From assembly GCA_023435895.1 (NCBI GenBank), contig JAEZLH010000033.1, positions 186,001-250,000 on the forward strand: 64,000 nucleotides of DNA, given 5' to 3'. Numbering within the stretch: the first letter of the stretch is position 1; each line of letters starts with the position of its first letter. This document shows, one piece after another, positions 17,008-26,033 of the stretch. Below the pieces are notes generated by a model. The model worked only from the letters and a program-made list of their open reading frames with translations. It ran no database searches and was not told the origin of the DNA. The translations under genes were made by a program, and so were the position numbers. This DNA comes from Bacillota bacterium. Lineage in GTDB: Bacteria > Bacillota > Clostridia > Lachnospirales > Lachnospiraceae.

Positions 17008-17901
17008 TTACTCTTTTACTGCTCCCGTCATAATACCCTGAACAAAATACTTCTGAACCAGAGGATAAAGGAAAATGATTGGACCAATCGTAATAATTGT
17101 AACCGCCATTTTTACAGTTTCTGCCGGTAATGTAATGCCTGCGGTTGCACCTGCCGGAATACGACCGGAGCTGATTGCATTTACATTGGATAAGATGGTA
17201 TATAAATAATACTGTAAGGGAAATAAATTTTTGTCATTTATAAAAATCAAGGCATTCCACCAGTCATTCCAGTATTGCAGAGCGTACATTAATCCTACGG
17301 TTAACATCGCAGTTTTGCTTAGCGGAATTGCGATGGTTCTATAAATCTTAAAATCCCCCGCTCCGTCTATCTTTGCCGCTTCATAAAGTGATGGCGAGAT
17401 ACTGGAGAAATAAGTCCTCATGAGAAACATGTTCCAAACACTGAAAATGGAAGGAAGAATCAATGCCAAAATGTTATTCTTCAGTCCGTAATAATTAACA
17501 CAAACCACATACCAGGGAATTAAACCGGCAGAAAAAACAATTGTAAAATTGCAAAGGAATGCTATGATATTTCGGTACTTTAAGGTTTTTATGGATAACG
17601 CATAGGCCATCATGCTTGTAATTGTCATTGCTCCAAGTGTTCCTACCACGGTTATGAAGATTGTTACCCCGTAGGATTTCAAAATCCTCGCGCCACTATT
17701 GGAAAAGATATAATGATAGGTATCCAGCGTTAATTTCTGTGGTAAGATGTTGTACCCATGCAGGACTACTTCATGTTCCGATGACAGGGATACACTTAGG
17801 GTAAGTAGCAAGGGATAGAAACAAATAATTCCCAATAATCCAACAAAGAGATAAGCGAATATCGTAACTCCGCGATCTGCAATTGATCGTTTTCTTTTCA
17901 T
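17008..17901 (-). CDS. ABC permease, LplC/YtcP type
   Basis: A 297-residue carbohydrate ABC permease with six predicted helices and the EAA loop YEAAKIDGAGDFK. It ends in the typical YFVQGIMTGAVKE. Its start shares one base with the stop of the upstream permease, so translation is coupled. It forms the channel with that protein and takes cargo from the 15502-16947 lipoprotein. There is no ATPase in the operon, as usual for this class. Confidence 0.93.
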   Translation of the reverse strand: MKRKRSIADRGVTIFAYLFVGLLGIICFYPLLLTLSVSLSSEHEVVLHGYNILPQKLTLDTYHYIFSNSGARILKSYGVTIFITVVGTLGAMTITSMMAYALSIKTLKYRNIIAFLCNFTIVFSAGLIPWYVVCVNYYGLKNNILALILPSIFSVWNMFLMRTYFSSISPSLYEAAKIDGAGDFKIYRTIAIPLSKTAMLTVGLMYALQYWNDWWNALIFINDKNLFPLQYYLYTILSNVNAISSGRIPAGATAGITLPAETVKMAVTIITIGPIIFLYPLVQKYFVQGIMTGAVKE

Positions 17902-18866
17902 CAGAATAGTCCCTCCCCATCATTCATTTTTTTCGCCGCTTTATTCGCAAATGTAACCAGTATCAAACCCATTAACGACTGGAATAAACCGATTGCAGTG
18001 GAATAAGAGAAGCCCATGGTTCTCATGGTTTGATATACATAGGTATCAATAACGGTTACCGCATCCATCAGCACCGGATTGTTGCCCACAATACCGTAGA
18101 TCATACCAAAATCTCCATAGAAGATTCGGCCAATACTCATTAATGTAAGTATTACTGCGGTTGGCTTTAGCATTGGAATTGTGAGGTGATAAATCCTCTG
18201 AAGTTTATTCGCTCCATCTACTTCAGCGGCTTCATAAAGAGATCCGTCAAAGCTTGCCATTGCCGCCATATAGATGATGGAGTTGTAACCGCACCATTTC
18301 CATATGTCTGCAAATATAATAATACCCTTCCAGTATTGGGGCTCAGCATACCATTTTACCGGCTGCATCCCTAACTGCTTTAACATATGATTGATTACAC
18401 CCACATCGGTGGAGAAAAAACCATAAATAATGGTTCCCACCACTACCCAGGATAAAAAGTACGGGAAAAACATAAAGCTTTGAGTAAACTTTTTAAATAC
18501 CTTGTTTCGAATTTCATTGAAAAATATTGCAATGCTGATTGGTACAATTAAACCTAAAATGAGATTAAAAAAGTTGATGAACAGCGTATTATACATTACC
18601 CGCCATCCCATACTGTGCTTGGAGAAGAAGAATTTGAAATTATCCATTCCAACAAATTTACTTCCAAATATTCCGTCAACCACATTAAAATCGGTAAAAG
18701 CCATCCATGTTCCTGCAAAGGGAATATAGCAGAACATAATCAGTACAATAAGACCCGGCATGCACATTAGATAAAGTTGACGATTCTTTTTGATTTCTTT
18801 TACAAACCCGCCTTTTTTATCCTCTGCTGGAACTTGGTCTTCCTTCTTATTTTTCATTAATTTCAT
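17901..18866 (-). CDS. ABC permease, LplB type
   Basis: A 321-residue permease. A charged N-terminal tail (~28 residues) is followed by six predicted helices and the EAA loop YEAAEVDGANKLQ. GGTGAG lies five bases upstream of the ATG at 18866. It is paired with the 17008 permease by overlap. The gene follows the Gfo/Idh/MocA dehydrogenase by 30 bases in the same operon, which links uptake to oxidation of an uncommon sugar. Confidence 0.93.
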   Translation of the reverse strand: MKLMKNKKEDQVPAEDKKGGFVKEIKKNRQLYLMCMPGLIVLIMFCYIPFAGTWMAFTDFNVVDGIFGSKFVGMDNFKFFFSKHSMGWRVMYNTLFINFFNLILGLIVPISIAIFFNEIRNKVFKKFTQSFMFFPYFLSWVVVGTIIYGFFSTDVGVINHMLKQLGMQPVKWYAEPQYWKGIIIFADIWKWCGYNSIIYMAAMASFDGSLYEAAEVDGANKLQRIYHLTIPMLKPTAVILTLMSIGRIFYGDFGMIYGIVGNNPVLMDAVTVIDTYVYQTMRTMGFSYSTAIGLFQSLMGLILVTFANKAAKKMNDGEGLF

Positions 18867-18896
18867 ATCATCTCACCACTCTTTGCTATGATAAAA

Positions 18897-20153
18897 TCAA
18901 GATTCCGACAACTGTTTTTTCAATTCATCAATATCAATGACATTTCCTGTATTCCTTGATAGTTCAGCCGCATAGGCCATGATATGACTTTCTACGGACT
19001 GTTTTATAGTAGATTTACTGGTAATTGCATCATGTTCCATCAAGTCCAGGAAATTATCCATGAGCAGGGCATCTCCGCCACCATGTCCTCCGGAAACAAC
19101 CTCGGGATGAATTACTTCTTGTTTATACTCATCAACATAGTTGGATGCAAAGCGGGTGATTTCTATGATGTTCGCATTATCATCACCGCGGATTTCTCCG
19201 TTTTCACACATTATTTTTATGGTACGACTCATCTTGTTGGTAAAGCCACTTAAGTTAAAGCTTACAGTTACACCATTTTTGAATTCGATTAATATTACCT
19301 GGTTATCACATACATCATTATCACAACGATAGACACATCTACCATAAGGGCTGTCAATCAGAGCTTTCCTAATTCCTTCCTCCGATTGATCCTGGCTAAG
19401 TAGCGTTGCTGGCCAGGTCCCACGAACCGGCAGGTAGGCCTTCAGCGCATTAAACCGGCAATCATCTGCCACGTTACAGGTCAGGCAGCGATCCGAGCTG
19501 TTCTCTGGGGCATTCTCTTCTTTAAAATATTTTAAGCTTCCAAAGGAAGTAATCCTCTTTGCCTCGCTATCTGCAAGCCAAGTCAGGATATCCATGTCAT
19601 GGCAGGATTTTTGCATTACCAAGGGACTGGATAAATCGCTCCTTCTCCAATTTCCCCTTACAAAAGAATGTGCTATATGAAAATTGCCAATGTTCTCATT
19701 GTGTTGAATGCTGATTATCTTCCCTAATTTCTTACTGTCTATGATTTTCTTTATTTCACTGAAGAAGTTGGTATATCGAAGGACATGACACACAATCACC
19801 TTACAACCCTTTTTCTCCGCTTTCTTCTGTATTTCCAGCGTTTCCTTTGGATTTGGAGAGATGGGCTTTTCCAGCAAAATATCATATCCAAGCTCCAAGG
19901 CTGCAATGCATTGTGTATAATGATCTTGATCCATGGATGCGATAATAATCGCATCACATACCTTCCCCCTTCCAAAAAATTCCTCTGTAGATTTAAATTG
20001 TTGATCCTCGCTTATGTTGAATTTTTCTCCGGCAATTTCTCTCTTTGTTTCATCCGGCTCAACAACTGCCACTATCTCTGCTCTCTTTGATTGAAAGGCA
20101 TATTCCGAATAGATCATTCCACGTTGTCCTGCACCAATTAATGCTAGTTTCAC
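18897..20153 (-). CDS. Gfo/Idh/MocA-family sugar dehydrogenase
   Basis: A 418-residue NAD(P)-dependent oxidoreductase. The Rossmann fold starts at ALIGAGQRG, with acidic EPDE near residue 37 favouring NAD; the conserved LEKPIS carries the catalytic Lys, and CHDMDIL supplies the His region. A cysteine cluster (CLTC...CR) inserted near residues 225-235 is found in some Gfo relatives and may hold metal or stabilise the fold. It probably oxidises or epimerises a sugar imported by this operon. It lies 19 bases after the MFS carrier gene. The precise substrate is not readable. Confidence 0.9.
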   Translation of the reverse strand: MKLALIGAGQRGMIYSEYAFQSKRAEIVAVVEPDETKREIAGEKFNISEDQQFKSTEEFFGRGKVCDAIIIASMDQDHYTQCIAALELGYDILLEKPISPNPKETLEIQKKAEKKGCKVIVCHVLRYTNFFSEIKKIIDSKKLGKIISIQHNENIGNFHIAHSFVRGNWRRSDLSSPLVMQKSCHDMDILTWLADSEAKRITSFGSLKYFKEENAPENSSDRCLTCNVADDCRFNALKAYLPVRGTWPATLLSQDQSEEGIRKALIDSPYGRCVYRCDNDVCDNQVILIEFKNGVTVSFNLSGFTNKMSRTIKIMCENGEIRGDDNANIIEITRFASNYVDEYKQEVIHPEVVSGGHGGGDALLMDNFLDLMEHDAITSKSTIKQSVESHIMAYAAELSRNTGNVIDIDELKKQLSES

Positions 20154-20172
20154 TATGGTAACCTCCTATGTA

Positions 20173-21492
20173 TTATGATTCTTTAAAATGATTCTGCCTC
20201 CTGACATACAAAAAGGCGGTCGTCAATAAAAGTCCAGTTATTAAAAAAATAATTTGAATATTGGTTATTCGTAGGGTAAGTAACCTAATTTCAACATTAC
20301 CCAGTGTTTTGCAAACAATTGATCCCAACATTGCCCCAACAAAACTGATTACACAGGCAATGGCAGAGGTAATTCCAAGATAAGCGGTTTTACCAGCCTC
20401 TGGTGATAAATTATACTGTAGATTACTGGATGCCATTTGAAATGCTCCATTGCAGCAGGTCAATGATATTTGCAGTATAAACACCACAATCAAGGAATTC
20501 TGAGGAGTTACCAAAACCCACCCCACATAGCAAAAAACAATAATAAAGCTACTGATTTTTAACAATCGAAACCATGAAGTTCGATCTGCCAGCCGTCCCC
20601 AAAGATAGATAGAAATCATTCCAAGGGTGTTACCGCAAACCGTAACCACAGAGATATAGGAATAGCTTAAATTCAGTATTGATATCATATATACCGGAAT
20701 AAATGAGGTGGAAAACTGAACTGCAAAGCCCCAAATGCTTAAAAACGAGATTATTTTCCTATACTCAATATTCTTCATTGGCATTTTAATCAAATGTATT
20801 AAACTCTGCCTCAGAGGTACTCTTTGAACCAAGGGTTCTTCAATCTTTGATATCAGTATAAAATCGATTACGGATATAGCCAGTGCTACACCATACATAA
20901 TCGCAAAACCGATGAATGCTTTGTCAAAGGACTTATAATGATCCATGATCCGTCCAATGGCGATAGAAACTACTGAAACACTGAACATGCTTGCTATATC
21001 TTTAATAGCAAGGAATCTGCCCCTGTTTTGTTCCGGTGCCACACTCAAATACCACTGGTTAAGCCCCGGGGTGACAAACCCCGCAATCATAAAGCTAAAA
21101 GTATAAACCACCATAATGATTGTCAGCCTTGTCTTCCCATTATCCACTAACATCGGTACCAATATCATGGTACTGACAGAAAAGCGGAACAAAAAGCAGC
21201 AAAGACAAATTAATAGTTTCCTATGTTTCATCCGTTCGAATAAGTAGGGTGAGATCATCTGGAGAATACACCCAAACTGAGGAATTGCCCCGATGATGGT
21301 ACAATACTGTGCTGGCGCACCCAGATAAACCAAATATCCGATAAAAAAGGAGCCTGAGGTAAGGGAAAATATAATTCCTGCAGTAGGGCCGGATAAAATC
21401 ATCCTCAATTGACTTTTCTTATATTCCTGTTCTGTTAAATCCTTATTGTAAAAGAAGGTGCGTATCGCTTTCTGTTGTATTTTTGTCGCCAT
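20173..21492 (-). CDS. MFS transporter
   Basis: A 439-residue major facilitator with 12 predicted helices and a basic cytoplasmic N-terminus. The GPTAGIIFSLTSGSFFIGYL segment forms helix 1. It follows the DUF4832 paralogue by only three bases. An MFS carrier inside an operon that also encodes an ABC importer is unusual; it may export a product, import a second sugar, or act as a sensor-like carrier. It belongs to the sugar/drug MFS superfamily, but I cannot place it in a substrate class. The ribosome site (AAGGAAC) is weak, so coupling to the previous gene is likely. Confidence 0.88.
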   Translation of the reverse strand: MATKIQQKAIRTFFYNKDLTEQEYKKSQLRMILSGPTAGIIFSLTSGSFFIGYLVYLGAPAQYCTIIGAIPQFGCILQMISPYLFERMKHRKLLICLCCFLFRFSVSTMILVPMLVDNGKTRLTIIMVVYTFSFMIAGFVTPGLNQWYLSVAPEQNRGRFLAIKDIASMFSVSVVSIAIGRIMDHYKSFDKAFIGFAIMYGVALAISVIDFILISKIEEPLVQRVPLRQSLIHLIKMPMKNIEYRKIISFLSIWGFAVQFSTSFIPVYMISILNLSYSYISVVTVCGNTLGMISIYLWGRLADRTSWFRLLKISSFIIVFCYVGWVLVTPQNSLIVVFILQISLTCCNGAFQMASSNLQYNLSPEAGKTAYLGITSAIACVISFVGAMLGSIVCKTLGNVEIRLLTLRITNIQIIFLITGLLLTTAFLYVRRQNHFKES

Positions 21493-21495
21493 GAT

Positions 21496-22581
21496 TTAGC
21501 TTGGTTCCTTCGGGTCCTCCAGAGGATAATAGCCTTCCGGATAAAAATGATCCCAGATATGAAACAATTCCTTTCTGTCCTGCGAATCTACTTCGATTTT
21601 CCCAAGCTCATAGAAGCCTTGCTCTTCTTCTCCTTCAATACATAGCCGTATGGGGATTCCTTCATCTAGGAATAAACCAGTAGAAACCTTATAAATTCCA
21701 GGCTCCATAACAGGTAATTTAACAATTTCGTTATGGGTTATGTCTCCCTTCTGCCATGCAGCGCGATCTATTTTTAAATCAATTATGTATTGTGTGTTTT
21801 CCTTCTGTAACATTATTTTCAGGCCAAAGTCAAAATAGCATGGAGCGCTGCCCTCGTTCACCAGCCAATAGCGGATTGGCAACGCCCCATTACTGGAGAT
21901 TCTTTTGGGATAAGTAACCCTCCTAAGAACGTATTTATATCCCACATCCATTGGAACGTCCGCAAAGCTTACATGCCACCTTCTGATTTCTCGTAAAACA
22001 TTATTCCCGATTTTATCTTCTTTCGATTGCAGTAACACAGGAGCTTTCTCCCAATTATTCTGTACTCGTTGTTTTGCAAAATCCTCACAGCTTTCTATCC
22101 AATTATCTTCTTCACAGGATACCGCAACCCCAAAGTTCACTTGCTTTTCCTTCAGATAATTGATTAGTTCCTTATCCTGAAGATGAACCAAAAGTGGTAC
22201 ACGCTCAAAGGCTTCTAGATATGCATCCCACACTTGGGGGGTACTGTTTAATGAAGTGATGAAAACTCCCACTATAAGCTTTTCACCCTTAAGCTCGCTG
22301 CCAATTCGACGAATTAAGCTCCCAAAGCACTCTCTGCTGCCGTTTCTTAACCACTTTGGAGGCTCAGGAGTGATCACCAGCATCGGATTTATGGTTGTTT
22401 TTACCGCTTGATGCAATTCTTCCAACTGATACTGACCACGCTCTCGCTCTAGTTCCTCCCAAGTATAGTTCAAATAATGAATACGCCCTCGCCCAATCTG
22501 ATCCACAATATTCAACATTGGTCTTGGTCTGATTTTATAAGTTTCATAAGGACTGTAATTTTCCAGTGAATACTCACCCAC
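21496..22581 (-). CDS. Degenerate DUF4832-type paralogue (probable pseudoenzyme)
   Basis: A 361-residue protein starting at a GTG at 22581, with AAGGAGG seven bases upstream. It aligns over its whole length with the 444-residue product of 23932-25266: YTWEELERERGQY against VRWKDIEQEKGVY, IVGVFIT against IVGAWGE, NWEKAPVLLQSKE against AWKKAPIVFEACW, RWHVSF against RWHISSF, and GFYELGKIEV against GYYNLCKINI. The two conserved glutamates of the longer paralogue (in AWGEGG and IVFEACW) are both absent. The barrel is also shortened, while the C-terminal beta-sandwich is kept. I therefore read it as a non-catalytic partner or glycan-binding protein. It has no signal peptide. Confidence 0.65.
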   Translation of the reverse strand: MGEYSLENYSPYETYKIRPRPMLNIVDQIGRGRIHYLNYTWEELERERGQYQLEELHQAVKTTINPMLVITPEPPKWLRNGSRECFGSLIRRIGSELKGEKLIVGVFITSLNSTPQVWDAYLEAFERVPLLVHLQDKELINYLKEKQVNFGVAVSCEEDNWIESCEDFAKQRVQNNWEKAPVLLQSKEDKIGNNVLREIRRWHVSFADVPMDVGYKYVLRRVTYPKRISSNGALPIRYWLVNEGSAPCYFDFGLKIMLQKENTQYIIDLKIDRAAWQKGDITHNEIVKLPVMEPGIYKVSTGLFLDEGIPIRLCIEGEEEQGFYELGKIEVDSQDRKELFHIWDHFYPEGYYPLEDPKEPS

Positions 22582-22628
22582 AATATAACCTCCTTATTCA
22601 CATTAAGTGAACCTAATTTTTGATTTTC

Positions 22629-23915
22629 TTACTTCAAATGACTATCAACTACTGTCATGAAATTATCCACGTCTTCTTGAGTAATATAGGGCATTTGAGT
22701 AACCTTATCTACCTCTTCTTTTAGTACTATCATGCTCATGGTATTAAATCTGGCACCACTTTTCATATAAGCGGCGGCGGCTTTTTGAAGCGATGATTTT
22801 AGCTCAATCTTTTCGGGGTCAGCCTTCCAGTCACCAAAGGCTTCATAACGAAGCATTCCATCTCCTTCGTTAATCGGATAGAGATAAAACTGTCTCTGCA
22901 CCTGAATAATATTGCTTGCCTTATTATCCAGAATTAAAGATAGTCTTGAGTCGTACAGCCAGCTTTCACTCCAGAACCCTTTTATCATTAACTCAGGAAA
23001 ATATTTGGTATAAAATTCGATTGCCAATGCCATGGAATTTCTCAGTCTATCCGGATTATATCCAGGTCCTGACGGTACATGGAGAGCTAGAAGAGTATCT
23101 CCCTTCTCAAGCGCAAGCTTCCAAGCTTTCTTCTCAATGGTTGTGGGAGTTTTTTCTACAAACCCCATGGGATTAATTCGACATGCTGTGATACTCTGGT
23201 CATCCTCTATCCATACGGAGCTAAATTTGCCCACTTCATCAAACACTTCATTGATACCATTCACCTGACCATCTCTACGGAACTCCTCGCCACCATCTCT
23301 TAGGGCGATTACCCTCCCATCGGTGTAATTTCTAAACATGGTGAAGGAATCACCAAATTTGTAGGGTATAAATAGAAAGCGATCAAAATGAAAAATAGAA
23401 CAGGTATAAAAATTCATATCCCAAGGAAAATCACTTACTTTTACATCTCCCGTATGGATTAATTTCTCAAATTGGTTCTTCATAGGACGATAAGGGATAT
23501 CACTATAATATTCCTTTGGTACACCACGTTTTTGCAACAAGCTCATGGAAGGCTCAACACAAGCTAATAACAAAAGGAATGGATATAGTTCCTTATGCAT
23601 TTTCATGCAAGAGGGCATTAGCGCCTGATAGTTATCCGTATCACAGCGGTTTCTTGCAGAGCACATATCCCAAACCAGAAACTTTGTAAAGTGAAACAGT
23701 TTTTCGTCTCCTTCTATCTCTTCAATTCCCTTTAGCAGGAGTTGTTTCTTATCAATCGGAACAGAAAACCGTTCAAGAGTCTCCTCCAAAAATGCTCTGT
23801 GTATTAAATAGCTCTCTCCTGAATTTTCGTAGGCATCATAGTATTTCTCTAATCCCTCCGGCAAATTATCATAACCGCAATAGCTTACACATTCCTCAAA
23901 TTCATATAATTTCAT
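22629..23915 (-). CDS. NAT_N/GNAT_C-type putative acyltransferase
   Basis: A 428-residue cytoplasmic protein. From memory it matches proteins annotated as acyltransferase-domain proteins with a helical NAT_N region followed by a GNAT-like C-terminal domain. The clearest part is LHVPSGPGYNPDRLRNSM (~285-302), then FYTKYFPEL, GFWSESWLYD, and a final SNIIQVQRQFYLYP. I start it at 23915 (MKLYEFEE), 16 bases after the upstream stop. The ribosome site AGGAGG is somewhat distant, and the longer frame to 23990 would overlap the previous gene. It may acetylate a sugar or amino sugar in this pathway. Function is tentative. Confidence 0.55.
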   Translation of the reverse strand: MKLYEFEECVSYCGYDNLPEGLEKYYDAYENSGESYLIHRAFLEETLERFSVPIDKKQLLLKGIEEIEGDEKLFHFTKFLVWDMCSARNRCDTDNYQALMPSCMKMHKELYPFLLLLACVEPSMSLLQKRGVPKEYYSDIPYRPMKNQFEKLIHTGDVKVSDFPWDMNFYTCSIFHFDRFLFIPYKFGDSFTMFRNYTDGRVIALRDGGEEFRRDGQVNGINEVFDEVGKFSSVWIEDDQSITACRINPMGFVEKTPTTIEKKAWKLALEKGDTLLALHVPSGPGYNPDRLRNSMALAIEFYTKYFPELMIKGFWSESWLYDSRLSLILDNKASNIIQVQRQFYLYPINEGDGMLRYEAFGDWKADPEKIELKSSLQKAAAAYMKSGARFNTMSMIVLKEEVDKVTQMPYITQEDVDNFMTVVDSHLK

Positions 23916-23931
23916 ACCACTCCCGAACCTC

Positions 23932-25266
23932 CTAAACAATATTGATTTTGCACAAGTTGTAATAACCGTCCTTTTCGCCTTCAATCGCAAGTTTTATATT
24001 TCCAACCTCTTTAATCCCTGTTTCAATGCCAATCATAAGCTCATATTCACCAGGTAACAAATCTTCCGGAATAACCAATTCCTCTTCCCACAAAATATCC
24101 ATATCCGGTAACCAGTTTCTAATGTCCACCTTACTTATGAAGGCATTGATACGATCCTTACCCTTATTAATTAACCTTACTACCAAGGGATAATTATTAT
24201 AAATTGGCGCAACACCCATATTAGCCCATAACGCTGTGATGTGAAGCGGTTTTCCTCGTTCAACAGCAGAATCACATGTGAACTTACGTAGTTCAAACCG
24301 ATATCCCATCTTTTTAAGCCATTGTTCAACACTCTGCTTCCAAGGCTCCGGAACCGTGGTTCCTTTGCTATTAAAGGACGAAATATGCCATCTCAATGAC
24401 TCGCTGATTATATAGTCAATATCCCATCCCTGTAAAAACCAGTCATTCATATGCCAACAAGCCTCGAATACGATCGGTGCTTTTTTCCACGCCTGATCCA
24501 TACCAAAGTTGGTGATATTCTCCGGGTAAAAGTCCTGCATATGGGACCATTCTTCTCCATGAAACCCTCCCATATCACCAAGACAATCCACTCGAAAACC
24601 AATGGGTGTTTTTCGGTCTTTAATAAGCTGAATCGATTTTGGATCATGAAGTAATGCTTGCAAAGGAGTTATTTTAAAATTATCTATGTATGCGTCTGTG
24701 ATAAGGTTTATTTTACTCTCCTCCACAAACTCTGTACCTCCTCCTTCACCCCAAGCCCCCACAATAGCCATGTCTATGGAACTAATCAAGGGATGACCAT
24801 CAAAATGCGAGGCAAACTCACTTATGAATTTTGACCAATATTCTGCATAAGGGGATAAGTTTGGATCTACCCTCCAAAAAGGAAATTCCGGTTCCTCCTT
24901 CCATTCCTCACGAAACCACTTGGGTATATCTTCTTCCACATCTAGCGCATAGGGTGAACAGCGAACAATTGCTGTACAGCCCAAAGCTTTGGCAAATTCC
25001 AGCTTTTTCTCTAAAACCTCCCAAAGATATACTCCCTTTTCCTGCTCTATATCCTTCCATCTGACTCCGCAATAGAAAACCTTGCTGTCCGGATGATTAA
25101 AAGTCCGGCTGTCTTCTGTGAATTTAAATGATTTAACTCTTTTCCCCCTGTTATCCTTCACAGAAGTGATATCACCCATAAGACCCGGAGCTGCGATAAA
25201 ACCAATTCCGGGGTTTGTCAGCAGGTTATCTGTCACCACCGGGTAAATAACAATTTGTTCCGACAT
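23932..25266 (-). CDS. DUF4832-type glycoside-hydrolase-like protein
   Basis: A 444-residue cytoplasmic protein with an N-terminal TIM-barrel-like region (~20-330) and a C-terminal beta-sandwich (~335-444) of the DUF4832 kind. VRWKDIEQEKGVYLWE resembles the GH42-like entry motif. Candidate catalytic glutamates are in VGAWGEGG and APIVFEACWHM. AAGGAG lies before the ATG at 25266; a longer frame to 25311 overlaps the upstream zinc-ribbon gene. It lacks a signal peptide, so it would act on an imported oligosaccharide delivered by the LplBC-type system of the same operon. No activity is established for it here, so 'hydrolase' is inference from fold and context. Confidence 0.7.
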   Translation of the reverse strand: MSEQIVIYPVVTDNLLTNPGIGFIAAPGLMGDITSVKDNRGKRVKSFKFTEDSRTFNHPDSKVFYCGVRWKDIEQEKGVYLWEVLEKKLEFAKALGCTAIVRCSPYALDVEEDIPKWFREEWKEEPEFPFWRVDPNLSPYAEYWSKFISEFASHFDGHPLISSIDMAIVGAWGEGGGTEFVEESKINLITDAYIDNFKITPLQALLHDPKSIQLIKDRKTPIGFRVDCLGDMGGFHGEEWSHMQDFYPENITNFGMDQAWKKAPIVFEACWHMNDWFLQGWDIDYIISESLRWHISSFNSKGTTVPEPWKQSVEQWLKKMGYRFELRKFTCDSAVERGKPLHITALWANMGVAPIYNNYPLVVRLINKGKDRINAFISKVDIRNWLPDMDILWEEELVIPEDLLPGEYELMIGIETGIKEVGNIKLAIEGEKDGYYNLCKINIV

Positions 25267-25277
25267 CGTTCTTCTCC

Positions 25278-25490
25278 TTACTCTATATAACTCTTTTGAA
25301 ACATGATGCAACCACTGGTTTTTAAAGTACTGATCATCTTCATCAACCCATCATACTCAATCCCCATTTTTTCTGACATGCATCGATTACAATAGAAATT
25401 TCCAATATATTTTCCAAGCAGTTTTAAATTGAATGCAATCTCATCATTCCCAATTTTGACATTGCAGTCATGGCAGCATACCTGTTTCAT
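25278..25490 (-). CDS. Small zinc-ribbon protein leading the operon
   Basis: A 70-residue protein with two CxxC knuckles (Cys6-Cys9 and Cys34-Cys37; Cys5 adjoins the first), which should hold one structural zinc. The rest is helical and ends before an FQKSYIE tail. GGGAGATGAG lies upstream of the ATG. The stop is 11 bases before the DUF4832 gene, so it is the first gene of the nine-gene operon. I do not recognise a functional family. A small metal-binding adaptor or regulator is possible. Confidence 0.7.
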   Translation of the reverse strand: MKQVCCHDCNVKIGNDEIAFNLKLLGKYIGNFYCNRCMSEKMGIEYDGLMKMISTLKTSGCIMFQKSYIE

Positions 25491-25576
25491 AGACTCTCAT
25501 CTCCCACACTGGTTTTTCCACTTCCTTCATCCCGTTGCATTAGAAGCTTTGTTTTTGTTACGTGATTGTTACGTTT

Positions 25577-25587
25577 GTTTACTAAAC
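25577..25587. promoter_or_regulatory. Palindromic operator of the nine-gene operon
   Basis: GTTTACTAAAC is a perfect palindrome around a central C. It lies at about +5 to +15 of the minus-strand promoter at 25599-25627. The same TTTACTAAAC core recurs at 25948-25957 in the promoter of the divergent LacI gene, so it is probably that regulator's binding site. Confidence 0.65.
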
Positions 25588-25598
25588 TTTATGATGTG

Positions 25599-25627
25599 AT
25601 TATAGCATTAATTATTAAACATGTAAA
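25599..25627 (-). promoter_or_regulatory. Promoter of the nine-gene operon
   Basis: Minus strand TTTACA (25627-25622), 17-base spacer, TATAAT (25604-25599). It is about 110 bases upstream of the zinc-ribbon gene. The DNA between 25640 and 25890 shows no gene or clear repeat. Confidence 0.75.
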
Positions 25628-25895
25628 TACAATAATATATAAATTTTTAATATAATTGAGCTGATTTAATTCTAATTAGAACTTGGAGAAATGAGTTCGA
25701 TAAATGATTTCCGAAATAAATATTTGTATTAATCCGTTATTTAGAATCTGTATTATAGAGCCTTACATTTCCGCTATGTAAGCGAAAGCCGCCCCACTTC
25801 AGGAAACATTTGTCGAAACCATATCCACAACCTTGATTGGGTTATAACTCTGGTGCTGATGCAAATTGTTGAATCGTAATGAAGATAATTATTTA

Positions 25896-25925
25896 TTGAC
25901 AGAAAGCTATTAATATCATTATAAT
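25896..25925 (+). promoter_or_regulatory. Promoter of the divergent LacI gene
   Basis: TTGACA (25896-25901), 18-base spacer, TATAAT (25920-25925). The operator-like TTTTACTAAAC (25947-25957) follows at about +15, arguing for autoregulation. Confidence 0.75.
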
Positions 25926-25946
25926 CATCAATATATAACTAAGTTA

Positions 25947-25957
25947 TTTTACTAAAC
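25947..25957. promoter_or_regulatory. Second copy of the LacI-type operator
   Basis: TTTTACTAAAC matches the 25577-25587 site at ten of eleven bases. It lies in the leader of the 26034-27059 regulator gene. Confidence 0.6.
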
Positions 25958-26033
25958 AAAACGAAAACAATAATGGGATAAGTCATTGACTTTAACGTAA
26001 TAGCGTAATTCTTCAAAGAGGGAGATTATCAAT

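Noticed and set aside
18897..20153. GH109-type (NAD-dependent) alpha-N-acetylgalactosaminidase
   Set aside because: It belongs to the same Gfo/Idh/MocA superfamily but lacks a signal peptide and the recognisable GH109 sequence features; called a general sugar dehydrogenase.
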